In this document: positions 12,481-25,686 of the stretch, one piece after another
Position numbering within the stretch: the first letter of the stretch is position 1
Layout: the number at the start of each line of letters is the position of its first letter
Assembly (NCBI GenBank): GCA_015178975.1
Contig: WHVD01000139.1
Location: forward strand, 62,001 to 126,000
DNA from: Hysterangium stoloniferum
Lineage: Eukaryota; Basidiomycota; Agaricomycetes; Hysterangiales; Hysterangiaceae
DNA: 64,000 bases
Reading direction: 5' to 3'
Translations under genes and position numbers: made by a program
The notes under the pieces: generated by a model
Told to the model about the DNA's origin: nothing
The model's database searches: none
What the model saw: the letters and a program-made list of their open reading frames with translations, nothing else

Positions 12481-13571
12481 CTTGATAGCTACGGGAATGG
12501 ACAAAGAGGATCGTTGGATTGTAAACAAAATAGGCTGCTTTTATAGCAATCAGAAAGACCTTCTTTTCTGAAACTTAAGCACGACCGGCAGCGAATTAAT
12601 AGTTCCTCAATTCGGCACCGCGTCCCCATGGATGATGCTGCGGCTGATTGACATGTAAAAACTCCACACAAATCTGTCCGGACTTGGGAGATATCTTTAG
12701 CGTCTATTCGAAAGCTACTAGGAAGTCGGCTGGAGTAGCGATGCTACGTGGGGAAAATCAGATGTCGGAAAGTACACGGTGGCCAAAATAACTCTCCAAG
12801 TCGAAGTCGAAAGCCGACGTGTACACAGCGTGCGCGGACGGTCTGTGGGAGGAGACAGTATATCCTTCCCCAACGGATGTTTCGACGCCATAATTTCCGA
12901 TATCAAGATGTTTGTACATGTCCGTATACGCTTGCAACACTCGGAGGTCACGGATCCAAAAAGGTGTAATGTCGGCAGGTGTGGGAAAGATGTCGACTTT
13001 CAGCAGCAGGTACGACGTATTATATTAGATTAGAATGCATCTTACATGATTCGTTGGCAAGCCCGAAATTTGTTCCCATGCTATAGAAATCCAGGACTCG
13101 GGCGAAATTATTAAAGCTATTTTGGGTAACGCCATATATTAAGCACACTGAGCAAATTTGGATAGAACATCACCCTTATAAGTTAGCTTTATATTAAACC
13201 CATTGCCTGCTCCGGTGTCCGATGCAATTCCTGCAGGATCACGGATCTCCACCCAACTCGCGTGCCTGCCCTCAAGTCCAGGTATATGATAAGTAGCTCG
13301 ATTGCGAGTTGATCGTCAATTTTTAGGGACCTAATTACCATAGTACTGCCTTAGCCCACTGGGATATGTTGATTTGTCTGTGAAATTTTATTCAAGGTGC
13401 CTGGCGGAAAAGAATCCGCTTACCTAATCCTATTATTGCCCATCTATCTTCATGCACAGCTGTTATTAGCCACCTTGGTCCTCGACTCCTCAGTTCCGTC
13501 CTCAGTTATCCCTAGGCTATATAACTTTGGTTACTAACCTTGACCTCACTGCATTATCTTGACTTGTACGC
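12481..13571. other. Intergenic between divergent cupredoxin and kinase-RasGEF genes
   Basis: About 1.1 kb with the two promoters back to back. Small open frames at 12718-13033 lack any recognised motif or start context. No repeat, tRNA or transposon signal was seen. Confidence 0.5.
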
Positions 13572-16500
13572 ATGGACGTTGCGACCCTCATTGGTCTTGC
13601 GGGAGTTCCGGGACTCCAGCCTGGTGTAGATGCACGTAAGTGTTAAAGTATATAAGTAGCCCGTTTGAGTCTAAGTTTCTTTAAGTTTTGCAATTCGGTA
13701 AGGCCATCGAGAACATAAAGGTGTATAAGGTAGGCAGCTCCAATATACCAGTTTGCCGGCTGTGGGCTCATATATACCATCTCGTAGCATCAATGTCGCA
13801 AGCTACAAATCCAATCCGTGACTCTTCTGCTCACATTGCGCGATAACGCCGACAAGATCGTTGGGACCGATTATACTAAAATTATTGATGAGTTCGAGTT
13901 GTAGGCTATTATTATTTAGTGTTGCAAAGCTAGGCTGTGCTTACACTTGACTTTCCACAGTGCCGTAGAACGCATATCAAGAAAGGCTAATCTTTGGGCA
14001 AGCTGGAGTACCATCAAATCTTTGTATAGCCAATCCGAAATCAAACAGGGCCTCGATGATCTGAAGAGTGACCTGGCACTCTGTGCCACGCAATTCAGCG
14101 TATGGTTTTCTTATTCGTAGGTTGTATTCGATACTCATGGTGAAACCATTCTAGATAACGACTCAAGCGGGAATGTTGGACAAACAGAGGGAAATGGCTA
14201 TGCTCTCAGAAAGCATCCATGCCGAGTTCCGCGAAACGCTGGATCGTTTGCTCGATAGTACAAACGACATCCATGCTCTCCTTAACCAGCCTGAACGCAA
14301 CATCCAGTCCCGTATGTTAGAGATCCAAGATGTGCTTCATGCAGATATCGCAGAACCAGAAATGCAGCACGATCTCCAGCAGCGCTTGCTCAACATACAT
14401 CGTCGTACCGATCTTCTACCTCCAATAATTGATTGTACGATCTATAACGTTTTCCCGGAGAGTCGACTAGCTCATCCCTCTTATAGTGACCGGTGAGGTA
14501 CGCCGGATTAAAGATCACCCCGTGAATATATCCGGCGGTTATAGTGATGTTTATCTAGGTGAGTTGGGAGGTAAGTGAGGTGTTGACTCTAACATAATGG
14601 TTCACTCGAAAGGGGAATGGTTAGAGGACGAGAAGGTGGCTTTAAAACTTACACGCGGAATCAATCAAACCCCAAGGGCTCAAAGGGTGTGTGTGTTTAG
14701 ATTGTCATGGAGTAAGTATTAACTATTCCCAAGCGATTTGTCAAGGAGGTTGGGATTTGGAGACAACTACAACATAAAAGTCAGTTGGTATAAATCTCAT
14801 ACCCACTTTTTCTGGCTGACATGTTGCTAGATGTGGCAAGACTATACGGCGTAGCTACAATAGGAGATCACATTTACACTGTCAGTTTTGTGCGTAAACC
14901 AATGCATTTTTCACTTACGTATTATATAGGTTTCGCCGTGGATGAAGAATTTGGACGCTCTTCGTTATATTGAGAATCATCCTACGGCCGATCGACTGAA
15001 AATTGTATGGCACTTGTAGACTATTCATTGTATGTGTCTCATCTCCTTATAGCTCTTAGAAGTTGCAACTGGTCTAGAATTTCTTCATAAGTATATCTTA
15101 TTCGTTTTTCTCAGTCATTTTCCTGCTGACGTTTGGTGACGTTGCAACGATAGGCACCGTGTTGTTCATGGAGATTTAAGAGCAGTAAGGTGTTATGCCA
15201 TCCATACTCTTCATTCTAATGTGTATATGTGTTTAGGCTAATATTTTAATTTCCGACACTGAGGTCGCCTGCATTACCGACTTCGGGCTATCCGTCCTCC
15301 TCGAAGAAGAGGTCTGTTCACTATATCTCTTCATTAACTCACATATTAACTCTCGTATAGTCACAGTCCTCATCAACGGCTGGCGAAAGCCACGGGAATA
15401 GCCGTTGGATGGCCCCAGAACTTATCAATCCAGAGTTAATCGGTGTAAGTTCAGTGAAGCCCAATGTCCATACTGATGTATGGAGTTATGGGATGCTATG
15501 TCTTGAGATTTTCACTGGCGAACGACCTTTTCACAATCGCATACGCATTGGCGCCGTCATTACTGACCTCATAAATGGTGCGCGGCCGACGAGGCCACCA
15601 CCTGAGGTGACACAGCGTGGTTTATCCGATGGTTTATGGGGATTAATGCAACAATGCTGGCTTCAGGCTCCAGCTTCACGACCAGCTGTGACTGATATTG
15701 TTAGAAATATGAAAGGATACCAATCGAACCGATCGTTTTCCCAACCTTCTCTGGTTGCATCAAGCTGTGAGTGTTCGTTGCATTTCCTCGCCTGGTGTAG
15801 CTAATTAAAAAGATATTAGTGAGATCAACTAGCGGGGCTATTGCACTTAACCCCCGTTCCGCTCCGCTTCCCATTGCTAACCCCTCTCGGATAACGATCT
15901 CGAACGATTCCCCCTTTTCTACCACGCCTCCCAATGCACCTTCAAGTGACGGTCTTACAGCGAGCTATTCATCATCGTCCTCTAATGTTCGACCATCCAC
16001 TGCTGGATCTAATTCTTCAGAACCTTCCCCCAACTCCAGAGCACTCAGCTCTCCCACCACTTCACCAAGCACAACACTACCTCACAATAGAAGTGCATCA
16101 TTCACTGCTGGAATGCGCCAGGCGAAGGGGGTCACGCGGGCAGCCCGTCCAGCGACAGCTGGTGCTGCGGATCCAACCTTCCCTCGACTTGATCACATAG
16201 GCGAGACACATCGTGAGGACGTTAGTAGTGAATATGATGATATCATAGCCTACATTCGATCTGGCTTCGGTGACTCGAACCCCCTTCCGATTGTAAATAT
16301 CGAGTTGCCTTCATCCCCTTCATCTCTCAATACGCCATATTCGAATATCGGTAATCGGGATTCGTTATCGTCTGTGGTTACTACATCACAAAGCCCTGGA
16401 TCTCATTCAGACGATCGGAGAACGTTCAGTGTGCGATGCGATACCGGTATCATTCGTAAGCGATCCGCCACCATGACTGCTGGTGATAGTGTTCAGCAAC

Positions 16501-18074
16501 AGGAATTATCCAACATTACATATGGACAGGATGGGATGGTCGCTACAGGCAGCTTGTTGTGCCTGATAGACAGGCTGATTACTGGTTCCGCCGGTAAGAC
16601 GATACACGCATCTGATATTGGTGATCCTAATTCACCGCTATGTTTCAGACTTTAGGAAGGATACCCAATACAAAGAAATATTTTTGGCAACTTACCAAGC
16701 CTTTACGAATGCTGAGGAGGTCTTCAAGCTGCTCATTAAACGTTTCGAAGCTGTTTCTTCACCAGCTTACGGTGGAACCAAATTCAAGCGAGTTTATTTT
16801 TTCTGATGACCTTTTCATGGTACTTATTCGGAGACACAGGATAGTCTCAGTTCTAGAGCTATGGCTTCGGGGCCAGCGTATACAAACAAAGGATATCCCT
16901 CTATTACGACGTATGCGGACATTCGCTAGTTCCATCGAACAAATGGTAATAGCACCTACTATCATTACTTCGGCGCAACGATTAGGGTTATTGATTGATA
17001 ATAAGGTATGACTTGGTCTGTATAAATCTTTCCGGGAAGATTAATTGTTCTCTAGATGGCTGAATTTGAAACAGCTCCTCTTTCCTCTCCTGTACCTTCG
17101 TCTCCGACTTCGAGTGTAAGGACACTAAGTCGTCCACCTGACGTATCACCCTCAGCACTAGCTGATGTTTTAACAAAGCTTGAGAGTGAACGTTTCCGCA
17201 AAATAATCCCTTCGGATTTCATAGGGTGGCTAAAGAAATTGCGGGATAATAACGGCGTTTCGACATTTCTCACAGAAAACCATAAATTAACGTATTGGGT
17301 ACAAAAGTCGATCCTCAAGCCTGATCTTCAACACTATAGAGCAGAAAACTTGAAATTTTTCCTTCGTGTCACTGATGTAAGCACGTTCGTCATTCTAGAC
17401 CAACTATCACCGGGCTGACATTAGAGCCACTGCTAGGAATGTCGGAAGAGACATAATTTCTCGTCAGCATGTGCCCTCTTTCTCGGCATCGTTTCGCCTA
17501 CTGTCAATGGTCTTAAGCGAACTATGGAGCTAGACAGGGAATGCACAAGATTATTTAAGCTGATGGAGGAACTCACGTCGTCAGAAGGAAATTTCCATAA
17601 TTACAGGGAATCCTTGAAATCTTCAACGGACTCGTGTATCCCTTGGCTCCGTGGGTTCCCTCTCGTCACGAGTCGAATATCCAGTTTGTCTAACAATCAC
17701 GAACACCAACAGGGGTTCACCTTCATGACATCAAGACTGTGCATGAGTCTCGTAAGACCTTCCTGAGTGGAGATGGCGAAAACGATATCGTCAACTTTGA
17801 ACTGTATTGCGATATTTACCAACAGATTGAGAAACTACTCAGCCATAACTCCAAGCCAATTGCAGATTTGTCTCGAGTTAGCCAGATGGAATCGTCTTCC
17901 TCCTTGGATACCCATATTTTCATCGAAAATCAACTGCAATCGCTGGTCGTGAATGAGAATCTGCGCAACTGGTTAGAGCGGCGAGCCGCTAGGCTTACTC
18001 AAGAAGAGCTCAGGGACTACCATAACCATACACAAGAGCTCGTGGCTGCTGGTTTTCTACCCAGGACCAGGTGA
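13572..18074 (+). CDS. MLKL-like 4HB domain, TKL kinase and RasGEF fusion
   Basis: One multi-exon gene joins three modules. First, an all-helical N-terminus: after splicing, LLQFGKAIENIKVYKHQC then RKLQIQSVTLLLTLRD and a helix ending near 14110. This resembles the four-helix bundle of MLKL-type proteins. Second, a TKL protein kinase: GGYSDVYLGEW, ALKL lysine, VVHGDLRAANILI catalytic loop, ITDFGLS and RWMAPELI, ending near 15720. Third, after a Ser/Pro linker (15830-16490), a RasGEF_N segment (DFRKDTQYKEIFLATYQAF) and the RasGEF catalytic domain (NFSSACALS, CIPWLGVHLHDIK, VNFELYCDIYQQI), ending at 18074. Introns keep frame between the modules, including TCAAGCT joined to TGAGATCAACT near 15770-15819. 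Expected action: GDP/GTP exchange on a Ras-like GTPase plus Ser/Thr phosphorylation. HGD replaces HRD, as is common in basidiomycete TKL kinases. About 18 exons. Confidence 0.82.
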
Positions 18075-18597
18075 TAACTTTGGTTGCTCGCCATAGTCAT
18101 GGCTTTATTATGTTATTATCGTTAATTCTACTGTCCTGAGTATCATCCACGCATGTGTATTTTCAGTTAACATCTTTTGCTTTCGAATTGTTTTATTACT
18201 TTTCATGTAGAATGTAATAGGCCATGTAGTTGCAATTTAATCACATATGACGACTTGCATTACAAGGCACATGTATAATACAAAAAACCTCCATCAAACT
18301 AGGTAATTAGAACGGACTGTGTCTTCAAAGGTATGATAATCATATCCATCAATACAATCAAGGGGATGGATCTGAGAGAACTTCATGATAGTAAGGATCG
18401 CGAGGTGTACGTCAGGGCGGTTTCGCTGATAATCCGATCCAAAGTGATGAAAGAAATTAGAGAGGGGAAAGATGTCGCAATGATACAGTATAAACAAAGG
18501 TGTCGCAGAGCGAAGAGGATATCATAAATAGTAAAACTGACAAATAAAAGTGATGTTGAAAAAAAGCAAAACTGACGAGGAACGAGAAACGAACTAG
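18075..18597. other. Intergenic between convergent genes
   Basis: A-T rich 3' flanks of the RasGEF fusion (plus) and the MET30-like gene (minus). No coding or RNA feature recognised. Confidence 0.5.
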
Positions 18598-20894
18598 TTA
18601 TGGCGGTGAAAAGTTCCAAATTTTAATATCACCGTCGTCGCTGCCGGAGACCAACTTGTCATCACCGAGGGCAAGACACGTAACTGCACCTCGATGTCCA
18701 ACGAGAGTAGCCATACAACGGCCCTCCTCGCGGACCCAGACCTGGGGAAGAACAAATGAGTGAAAGTGGAAAGAAAAGGCGAGTGGAGAACACGTACTTT
18801 AATCGTTCGATCGTGACTCCCGCTTACCAACCTTAACTTATCGCACGCAATGGTCCATACACCTTCAATATGACCGAAAAGTGTCTTCAGAGTCTTGCCA
18901 GTTTCGATATCCCACACCTTGATTGTATTATCGAGACTACCAGACACGAGAATTGGTGTGGGACCTTTCTTGCGTCCAGGGCTTGAGGAGCGGGAGGGTC
19001 CTTGACCTTTACCATTTAGGTTCGGGTGAAGAAATGCTTGAGGAGCTGGTGTAACGTCGGGCGAGTTATAGTATGCGTACGGGTCAAAACCAACAGGCGG
19101 CGTGAAAGCTGCATCATCAAACCCAGGATGATCTACAGGTAATGTCGTTGGGATGCTCACAGACGCGGAAGCCCAACCTGGAAGACCAGATCCAAGTCTC
19201 GAGCGAGGATCGCCGTACGGCAGCCGGTGGGAGGTACCATTGACACCAGGTTCTTCGGGTTCAATGGAAGATGGCGCAAGCAGCTCCGTATCCGGCGTGT
19301 CCGGATCCAACGTGACAATTCGAATGGTCTGTACCTGCCCCACATGACCTAAAAATTGACGAACGCATGTGCGACGGTTGAGATCCCAGAGACGGACGGA
19401 ACCGTCATCTGACGCAGAGAATAACATCTTGCCAGGATCTATATTGAACTCATTTGTGGGGTGGACACCATTAGACATGCGATAAGGGTCGGGAGCATCC
19501 CACAAAGTGACTGAGTTGACCCAATCCTTATGGCCTCGCAACGTAAAGCACTCTCCAGTTCGAAAATTCCACACCTTGACAGTAGTATCAACGCTTCCGC
19601 TAGCCAAGACGTTATCATCAAAGTTGAGGCATACAACACCCTCATTATGACCCTCAAGTGTACGGATACAAGACCCATTGCGCCAATTCCAGACACGCAG
19701 GGTACGATCCATTGATCCTGTAATGAGTTTCGCCTGATCAAACTGCAACGCCCGTAAAGCACGTGTATGTCCTGTCATGCATGTCACCTGCTCACCCGTC
19801 TCCATGTTCCAGACGCGAGCGGTACGGTCATAAGAGCCCGTAATGAGTATTGGGAATGATGGATGTTCAAGGGTTTCGGAGAATTGCATACACATAACAC
19901 CATCGGTGTGGCCCTGAAGAGTACGGACGCTATATCGACCACGACGCCAGTTACGCTCGATAGTGAGACGTTCGCAGTAGACATCTTTCCAAGGACGTAT
20001 CAATGTATCCTTAAAGCGCTCACAGCCAGCGATCATTTCCGGAACTTCCAGAAGGTCGCCATCTTTCGTAGTAGGACTGGCCAATCGGGGCCGCTTTAAT
20101 GGCCGGGGATCTGATATTCCAGGCTGATCGGCGTCGCGCTTTGTGGCGAGCGACGAGGCAGATGAAGCAGATTGGGCAGGAGAGGGCAGGCGCGGGCGAG
20201 CATTTCGACGCTTCTCCAACAGCGGTAAACCCCAACCACACTTCGAGCACTTTTTGTCAATGTGCTGCTCACAGATGTTTTTCCACAAAATATCATCGTC
20301 AGCAAGAGTCCGCCAAAGGGACGACACTTGCGCAGCGCGTCCGAGCGAGATCGCATCGAGATTGCGGAGAACTTGAAGTGAGACTTCACGAGGGAGGACA
20401 TGGAATGGGTCCAAACGAATGAGATGCTGTAGTTGTTCAGTGAGGAGGGATAGCTGGGAGAAGCAACACATGGTAAGAATGCCTTGCAGAATCAAAGCAC
20501 GGCGGGGATGCGAAGATGAGCTGAAGTTGGACCATATCATATTAACGGTTTCCCTCTCTTTCAAAGGCAGTGCATCGAGTGACTATATGCTTGTCAGATC
20601 GTATATCTACATACAAAGGTCTGAACGACGCACTTTCTGCAGGGTTGCGCTTATATTCTGGTCTGCCATGCGTTGATGCCTGACACATAACTTCCTGGCT
20701 GCTGGTTGCTGGGCTTGAGGAGGCTGTTTGACTGGAAAGCCCGTTGTTCCATTCTTAACTTCGTCGTGTGACAAAACATCGAAGGCACGGTGTGGCAACG
20801 GAGGAGGGGAAGTGGAATGTGTAGTATGCGAATTAATTGTTGCTAGATTCTGAGGCGGAGGGATGGGTTCGCAAAGGCGAGGGTCCTTGGACAT
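18598..20894 (-). CDS. F-box/WD40 ubiquitin ligase adaptor, MET30/SconB type
   Basis: Substrate receptor of an SCF ubiquitin ligase. Its relatives MET30 (yeast), SconB and Scon-2 repress sulfur uptake by targeting a bZIP activator. The N-terminus after splicing reads NISATLQK-SLDALPLKERETVNMIWSNF (a MET30-specific region). The F-box is LPREVSLQVLRNLDAISLGR, followed by LWKNICEQHIDKKCSKCGWG. Seven WD repeats follow, from TLQGHTDGVMCMQF to VGHRGAVTCLAL and IKIWNFSPP. A long low-complexity loop interrupts repeat 5, as in relatives. Start 20894 is chosen for its good context (GCC before ATG); 20921 or 20927 would add nine to eleven residues. Three exons. Sulfur control here is inferred from family. 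Confidence 0.92.
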
Positions 20895-21181
20895 GGCGGT
20901 AGGGGAAAGAAAAGTGTTCATGAACAACTTTTAAAATCCAGGGCAATCTAAATGTTGATGACATAAGATGGCGTGCAAGTCGCGTTTGCTGATGTAATTC
21001 AGTTTGCATTGATCAAGTTATATATGTACTTGTACTGTGCTCCACACAAGCAAGCAAAATTTACTGAAGGAAAAGAGAGACAGCGAGACATCAACGCAAC
21101 TACCAAACCTCATTGCACAACAGAAATGAGAAAGTAGGAGAGACAGAAAGAGGAGACTCAAAAAAAAAAAAACCAGCCACC

Positions 21182-22699
21182 TCAATCCAGCGTGATCCGC
21201 AATTGCTCCAGCGGTATCGGCACAAACGACTCTAGGTTGATCCCTCTCGAGTTCAACTCAGCTTCGCAGTGCGGTGGTACGAGCTGTCGCATCAGATCTG
21301 GGCGGATCGACAGCTCTGCACACATCGTTCAGCATACAAACGTTTCTTGCATAAACAGGAAAAGCCACTTACCCTCCCGGGTAAAGTCAAATAGAGGCGG
21401 GAAGTCCTTCCCATTCGGCATCCTCTGTCCCTCCACACGAAGCTCATCGAAGAACGGATGACACATCGCCTCAATCGCACTCAGACGTGACTCGGGGGTG
21501 TACTCTAGCAACTTTGCCACCAGATCCACTGCTTCGGGTGGTGTGCGTGGTCGGAATACCTGTACTAGACTGTCAGTGTCAAAGCTACGGCTCGGGTACA
21601 GGTATAATAAATGTCACCTTGGAGAACGGATGGGGTTTGATTTGCGGAAATCTATGGTCTTGATAGTTCGGATTCATGGTCTTAATTTGATCACGCGAAG
21701 GCGTTCCGAGCACCTTGATGATCTCTACAAGCTGGTCGATCCCACTCTCTCCAGGGAACAACGGTTGTCCCAGCATCAATTCCGCCATCACACATCCTGT
21801 TGACCAAATATCTGCTTATGATCAGCTAACGAATTTCAGAGAGTTATAATGTCACCCACCGATGTTTGTTGTGTAGTTTGTTGCTCCAAATATGAGCTCG
21901 GGGGCACGGTAGTACCTGGAGCAGATATAGCTCACATTCGGCTCTCCCGCTATCAAAATCTTAGCGCTACCAAAATCACAAAGCTTAAGGACACCAGTAG
22001 CAGGGTTAAGGAGGAGGTTCTGTGGCTTTATATCGCGGTGGCAGATGCCGACAGAGTGAATATACGCCAACGAACGTAAAACTTGATACATGTATAGCTT
22101 GACCTGTAACATAGGCATAGGTTGCTTAAGCTTGACGTAGTGGCGGCTCGCGCGGTATACTGTGTCCGGGACGTATTCAAGCACAAGGTTCAAGTACACT
22201 TCGTCCTTCTGCTATGTAGAAAGAGCATTAGGAGCTGAGGAGCGAGAAAAGAGAATAAAGGGTCGTACTTTGCTCTCGCCATTGGAATAGAAAAACGCCT
22301 TTAGATCGACGACATTGGGATGTGAAACTAATCTCATAATTTGTAGTTCTCGATTCTTCAGAAAAACGAGGATTTAGATCTGACTGCACTGCCCATCTAA
22401 GCGAGGAGTGGGAAGCACCTTGAATCGCTTGTCCTGCAACACCTTCTTAATAGCAATATCCTCATCTCCTTTTGCTGCATTGAGAACCTTTGCTTGAAAG
22501 ACGACACCGAAGGAGCCGTTGCCGATCACTTTACAATTGGTGTAGGAAAGGTCCTTCTGCTGACCGGTCTTGCCATCGGATGCAAGGACTTTGACGACTT
22601 TATGAGGATCATCTATACCTATAAAATGAATGGTCCATGAAAAAGAAAGCAACGGAATGATAAAGTGAACGTACCCATCTTTAAGCTGCTTCCAGACAT
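21182..22699 (-). CDS. Glycogen synthase kinase 3 (shaggy) homologue
   Basis: Ser/Thr kinase of the CMGC group acting in stress, morphology and metabolism. The first exon (MSGSSLKMG, from 22699) is joined to [15 protein letters not shown]. Kinase motifs: [48 protein letters not shown], the GSK3-type activation loop [13 protein letters not shown] with its Tyr, [34 protein letters not shown]. The C-terminus ends [12 protein letters not shown]. Total near 395 residues in about seven exons, the usual family size. All catalytic residues are visible and nothing suggests decay. Confidence 0.95.
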
Positions 22700-23525
22700 A
22701 TAGCCGGTGATTCGTGGGAGGACAATAGAAGGAAAAGAAGAGTGAACAGAAGTGAGAAAGCTAGAGAAACAACTGCGTTGATGAACTAGAATTGACTGTG
22801 TTGAAGGGAGGAGGACGTGAAGGTGTGGAGGAGATGGTGGAGCAGGAGGGAAATAGGATTGCGGATGTAAAGGTCACGCGCAATAGAACGTCGGCTGTAA
22901 ACAAGTACAAACAATCCGCGAACACGGGAGCCGTAACTATCCATGAGTATGGCATAAACTCTAGTGGTTTAAATCTTATTTAATAATATGCTTTTATTAT
23001 GTTTTTTTCCCTTATCATCTTCAGACTTATTCTTTCCTAGTTCAAACTCTTGGCGAGTTACAATGCCTGATATCGCGTACGTCGGCTATATTTCACTTAT
23101 TTGGTTGTTGACACTATTTAGTTGACTTGCATTGGCAGTACACATCCATCATCAACTTTTCAGGAGAATTCTGTCATAATCGATTGTTACAAGAATGAAT
23201 CATACCAAGTTATAGTGGTTTCGATATGCATATCTATCCAGTGCGACGGCTGTTCCGCCTCTCCGAAGCAGCGGTGCAGCTGACTATAGAATACTAGTAC
23301 CGTGGCATTGTCGGCCAGTAGTACCCCAACCAGCCCGCAATTCAAGCCCGCAGTCCCGCACTGATGCCCCGAGAGTTCCTAAGTGCTTAACTAGCAATTC
23401 TCCGTGCATGGCTAAGCTGCAGAAGTCTCCGAGCCGTGGCTAGGATGCAGTTCACTCCTCTTCCCGATATACCGTCAGCGGTAATAATCCGGATCATATA
23501 GTCGAATCTACTAGCAGCCGAAAGT

Positions 23526-23695
23526 TGGAACGGACTAATTCCGTTAGTACGTGTTCTTTGTAATGGGAATGTTTCCCCTTTTAAGCTCCGCCATCGTGGA
23601 GTCAGCTCCCGCCGCCTTTTGTCTCTTGCCACCATCGTCTGAGTGGCCGGCCCTCAAGGATTGCCCAGGCTTTCCTTGAGTAATTTTCTTTTTCC
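23526..23695. repeat. Module R1, copy 1
   Basis: A 170-bp block beginning TGGAACGGACTAATTCCG and ending with a T/C-rich run. It recurs, identical as far as I can read, at 24222-24391. Near its left end, AACGGA-CTAAT-TCCGTT can form a small hairpin. No terminal inverted repeats or target duplication seen. Confidence 0.85.
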
Positions 23696-24115
23696 TTGGA
23701 ATCTCCACCCGGACACCACTCTAGTTTTGGCACTGCCCATAGAGGGGTCCGTTCGTCCTTCCCAGCAGGGGGTTCGGAAAATGGGTGGCTCAGATATCCT
23801 TCACCCCTTTCGAAGTCCATCCTGCCTTTCTGAAAACCACTCCGGATCTTTGAACCATAATGGCTTATACTACGACTTCGTCACCCCATCGCTGCCATGT
23901 TCCTATGATTGAACCATAATGGCTACCCTACACTATGCCGACCGCGTCGGCCCTTTGCAACCCATGTTCCTATGACAATTCAGTGGCTCTTTGAAGACAC
24001 AGCTTCTCTGTCTTCCCTCTCTTCATCCTGGCAGGATCCTTCAACTGCATTCTTTTGGCGACATTCGTGATATGTTCGCTCCCGGCCCTCTGTGCCTCCG
24101 CTCCATTCTTTCATT

Positions 24116-24221
24116 GGGCTCGCTCATGTCCCCATCAGCATGTTTTGCGCAATGGAGCCTGTGGCCCCTGGATTCGCGTCCACCGGGGGTCCACTCACCC
24201 AAACATGGACAAAGACAAAGA
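24116..24221. repeat. Module R2, copy 1
   Basis: A 106-bp block starting GGGCTCGCTCATGTCCCC, repeated at 24485-24590. This copy runs directly into R1 copy 2, so the two repeat types share a junction. Confidence 0.85.
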
Positions 24222-24391
24222 TGGAACGGACTAATTCCGTTAGTACGTGTTCTTTGTAATGGGAATGTTTCCCCTTTTAAGCTCCGCCATCGTGGAGTCA
24301 GCTCCCGCCGCCTTTTGTCTCTTGCCACCATCGTCTGAGTGGCCGGCCCTCAAGGATTGCCCAGGCTTTCCTTGAGTAATTTTCTTTTTCC
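24222..24391. repeat. Module R1, copy 2
   Basis: Second copy of the block at 23526. Flanks differ on both sides (R2 on the left, CACCATCCC on the right), which fixes the ends of the repeated unit. Confidence 0.85.
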
Positions 24392-24484
24392 CACCATCCC
24401 ACCCTTTCCTGCTCCTTTATTGCCCTAAAACTCGTAGTTTAGATTGATTTTTCATGTATTTACTATTAGTTTGGCATGCTGTTG

Positions 24485-24590
24485 GGGCTCGCTCATGTCC
24501 CCATCAGCATGTTTTGCGCAATGGAGCCTGTGGCCCCTGGATTCGCGTCCACCGGGGGTCCACTCACCCAAACATGGACAAAGACAAAGA
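24485..24590. repeat. Module R2, copy 2
   Basis: Second copy of the block at 24116, here followed by unrelated sequence (ACTAGTACTG) rather than by R1. Confidence 0.85.
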
Positions 24591-25686
24591 ACTAGTACTG
24601 CTACATAATGAGATCTAAAACCCTCTATGTACGATCCAGCAGTGCCGGGCAGCCGTACTTCTATCACCTTTTTTCTGTTTATAGAATCGCTTCGAATGTC
24701 TTTGGATCCCGTTCACCAATTTCGCAAATACAATATCTGTCCACCAGCATCGTCACAGAGACTATGCGCATGCATGCCAGATATAATTTTATCAGTTGTC
24801 TCAATCACGAATATTCCCAAATACCATAAGCTCCCCCGTTGCAAGAGACACCTCTCACCTAAGATAGTCAACCCTGCTAACACAGACGGCAATACTTCCA
24901 TCAATTACAGAATTACACGAACTGAGGTCGGACAAGCGGCCTGGCTACTTGGCCATTCTCCTAAAGTTACACAAAAAAAACACACCTCTACAGCCAATGC
25001 CGAACACACTTTTCTTTTTTTTTAAGTCGCTCATATAAGCTCAAGTCAGTTCACGCTCTCAAATTTAGATCAAAGAAGAAGGATTGGCTATTTATACGAA
25101 AGCAAAAGGAGAGTTACTAAGAATATGCGAGAACCCCTCTCGCTAAGGCATAGTATTTCAATGAGGAGCAAAATCAATATTTTAGCTTGACATGATCAGC
25201 CTTTACCGGGTGATGCATTGATGTTCCTAGCTGCATATGTCTTGGATAGACCTGACACATCTTCCTTTCGTCAACATGCGATACACGGAACATGTCCGGA
25301 TCCTGGTTCTCTACAATATTAGATAGGAATCAATCATCAAATGGCACAGCGATGCAGCCCCGTTCTTAAGTATAGTCAGCCCATTTCAAGGTTTGGGGCG
25401 AGTAGCCCAATTATCCGCGACCTGCAGTGTTTGTTCGTTTAAGGAGTTCCCACCTGGTCCAATCTTGTATGAAGGGCAGACATATATTCATGTTACATTA
25501 TGTACTGACTCTACCCACCGCCATTTGGGGATATCCATTAACGATGTACATTTACTTTGTGGGATGCTTACACTCCAGCACACTACCCAGATCCATGACT
25601 TCACCAAATACATACGCGTAGAATATCGCTATCCTTGATTTCGAGACTCTGGTAATGACAATTTCTACATCGTTAAACTAAAGGCT

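Larger units (their letters stand above)
22700..25686. other. 3-kb intergenic region with mosaic direct repeats
   Basis: After the GSK3 promoter (22700-22990) no conserved coding gene is seen. The centre, 23520-24600, is built from repeated modules described separately. A smaller repetition occurs at 23850-23980, where GAACCATAATGGCT and CATGTTCCTATGA each occur twice. 24600-25686 is the 3' flank of the antiporter gene and holds only short frames without motifs. Confidence 0.55.

Noticed and set aside
13572..18074. Reading the kinase and the RasGEF as two genes
   Set aside because: The intron at about 15770-15819 joins the frames cleanly and no promoter-sized gap lies between the modules.
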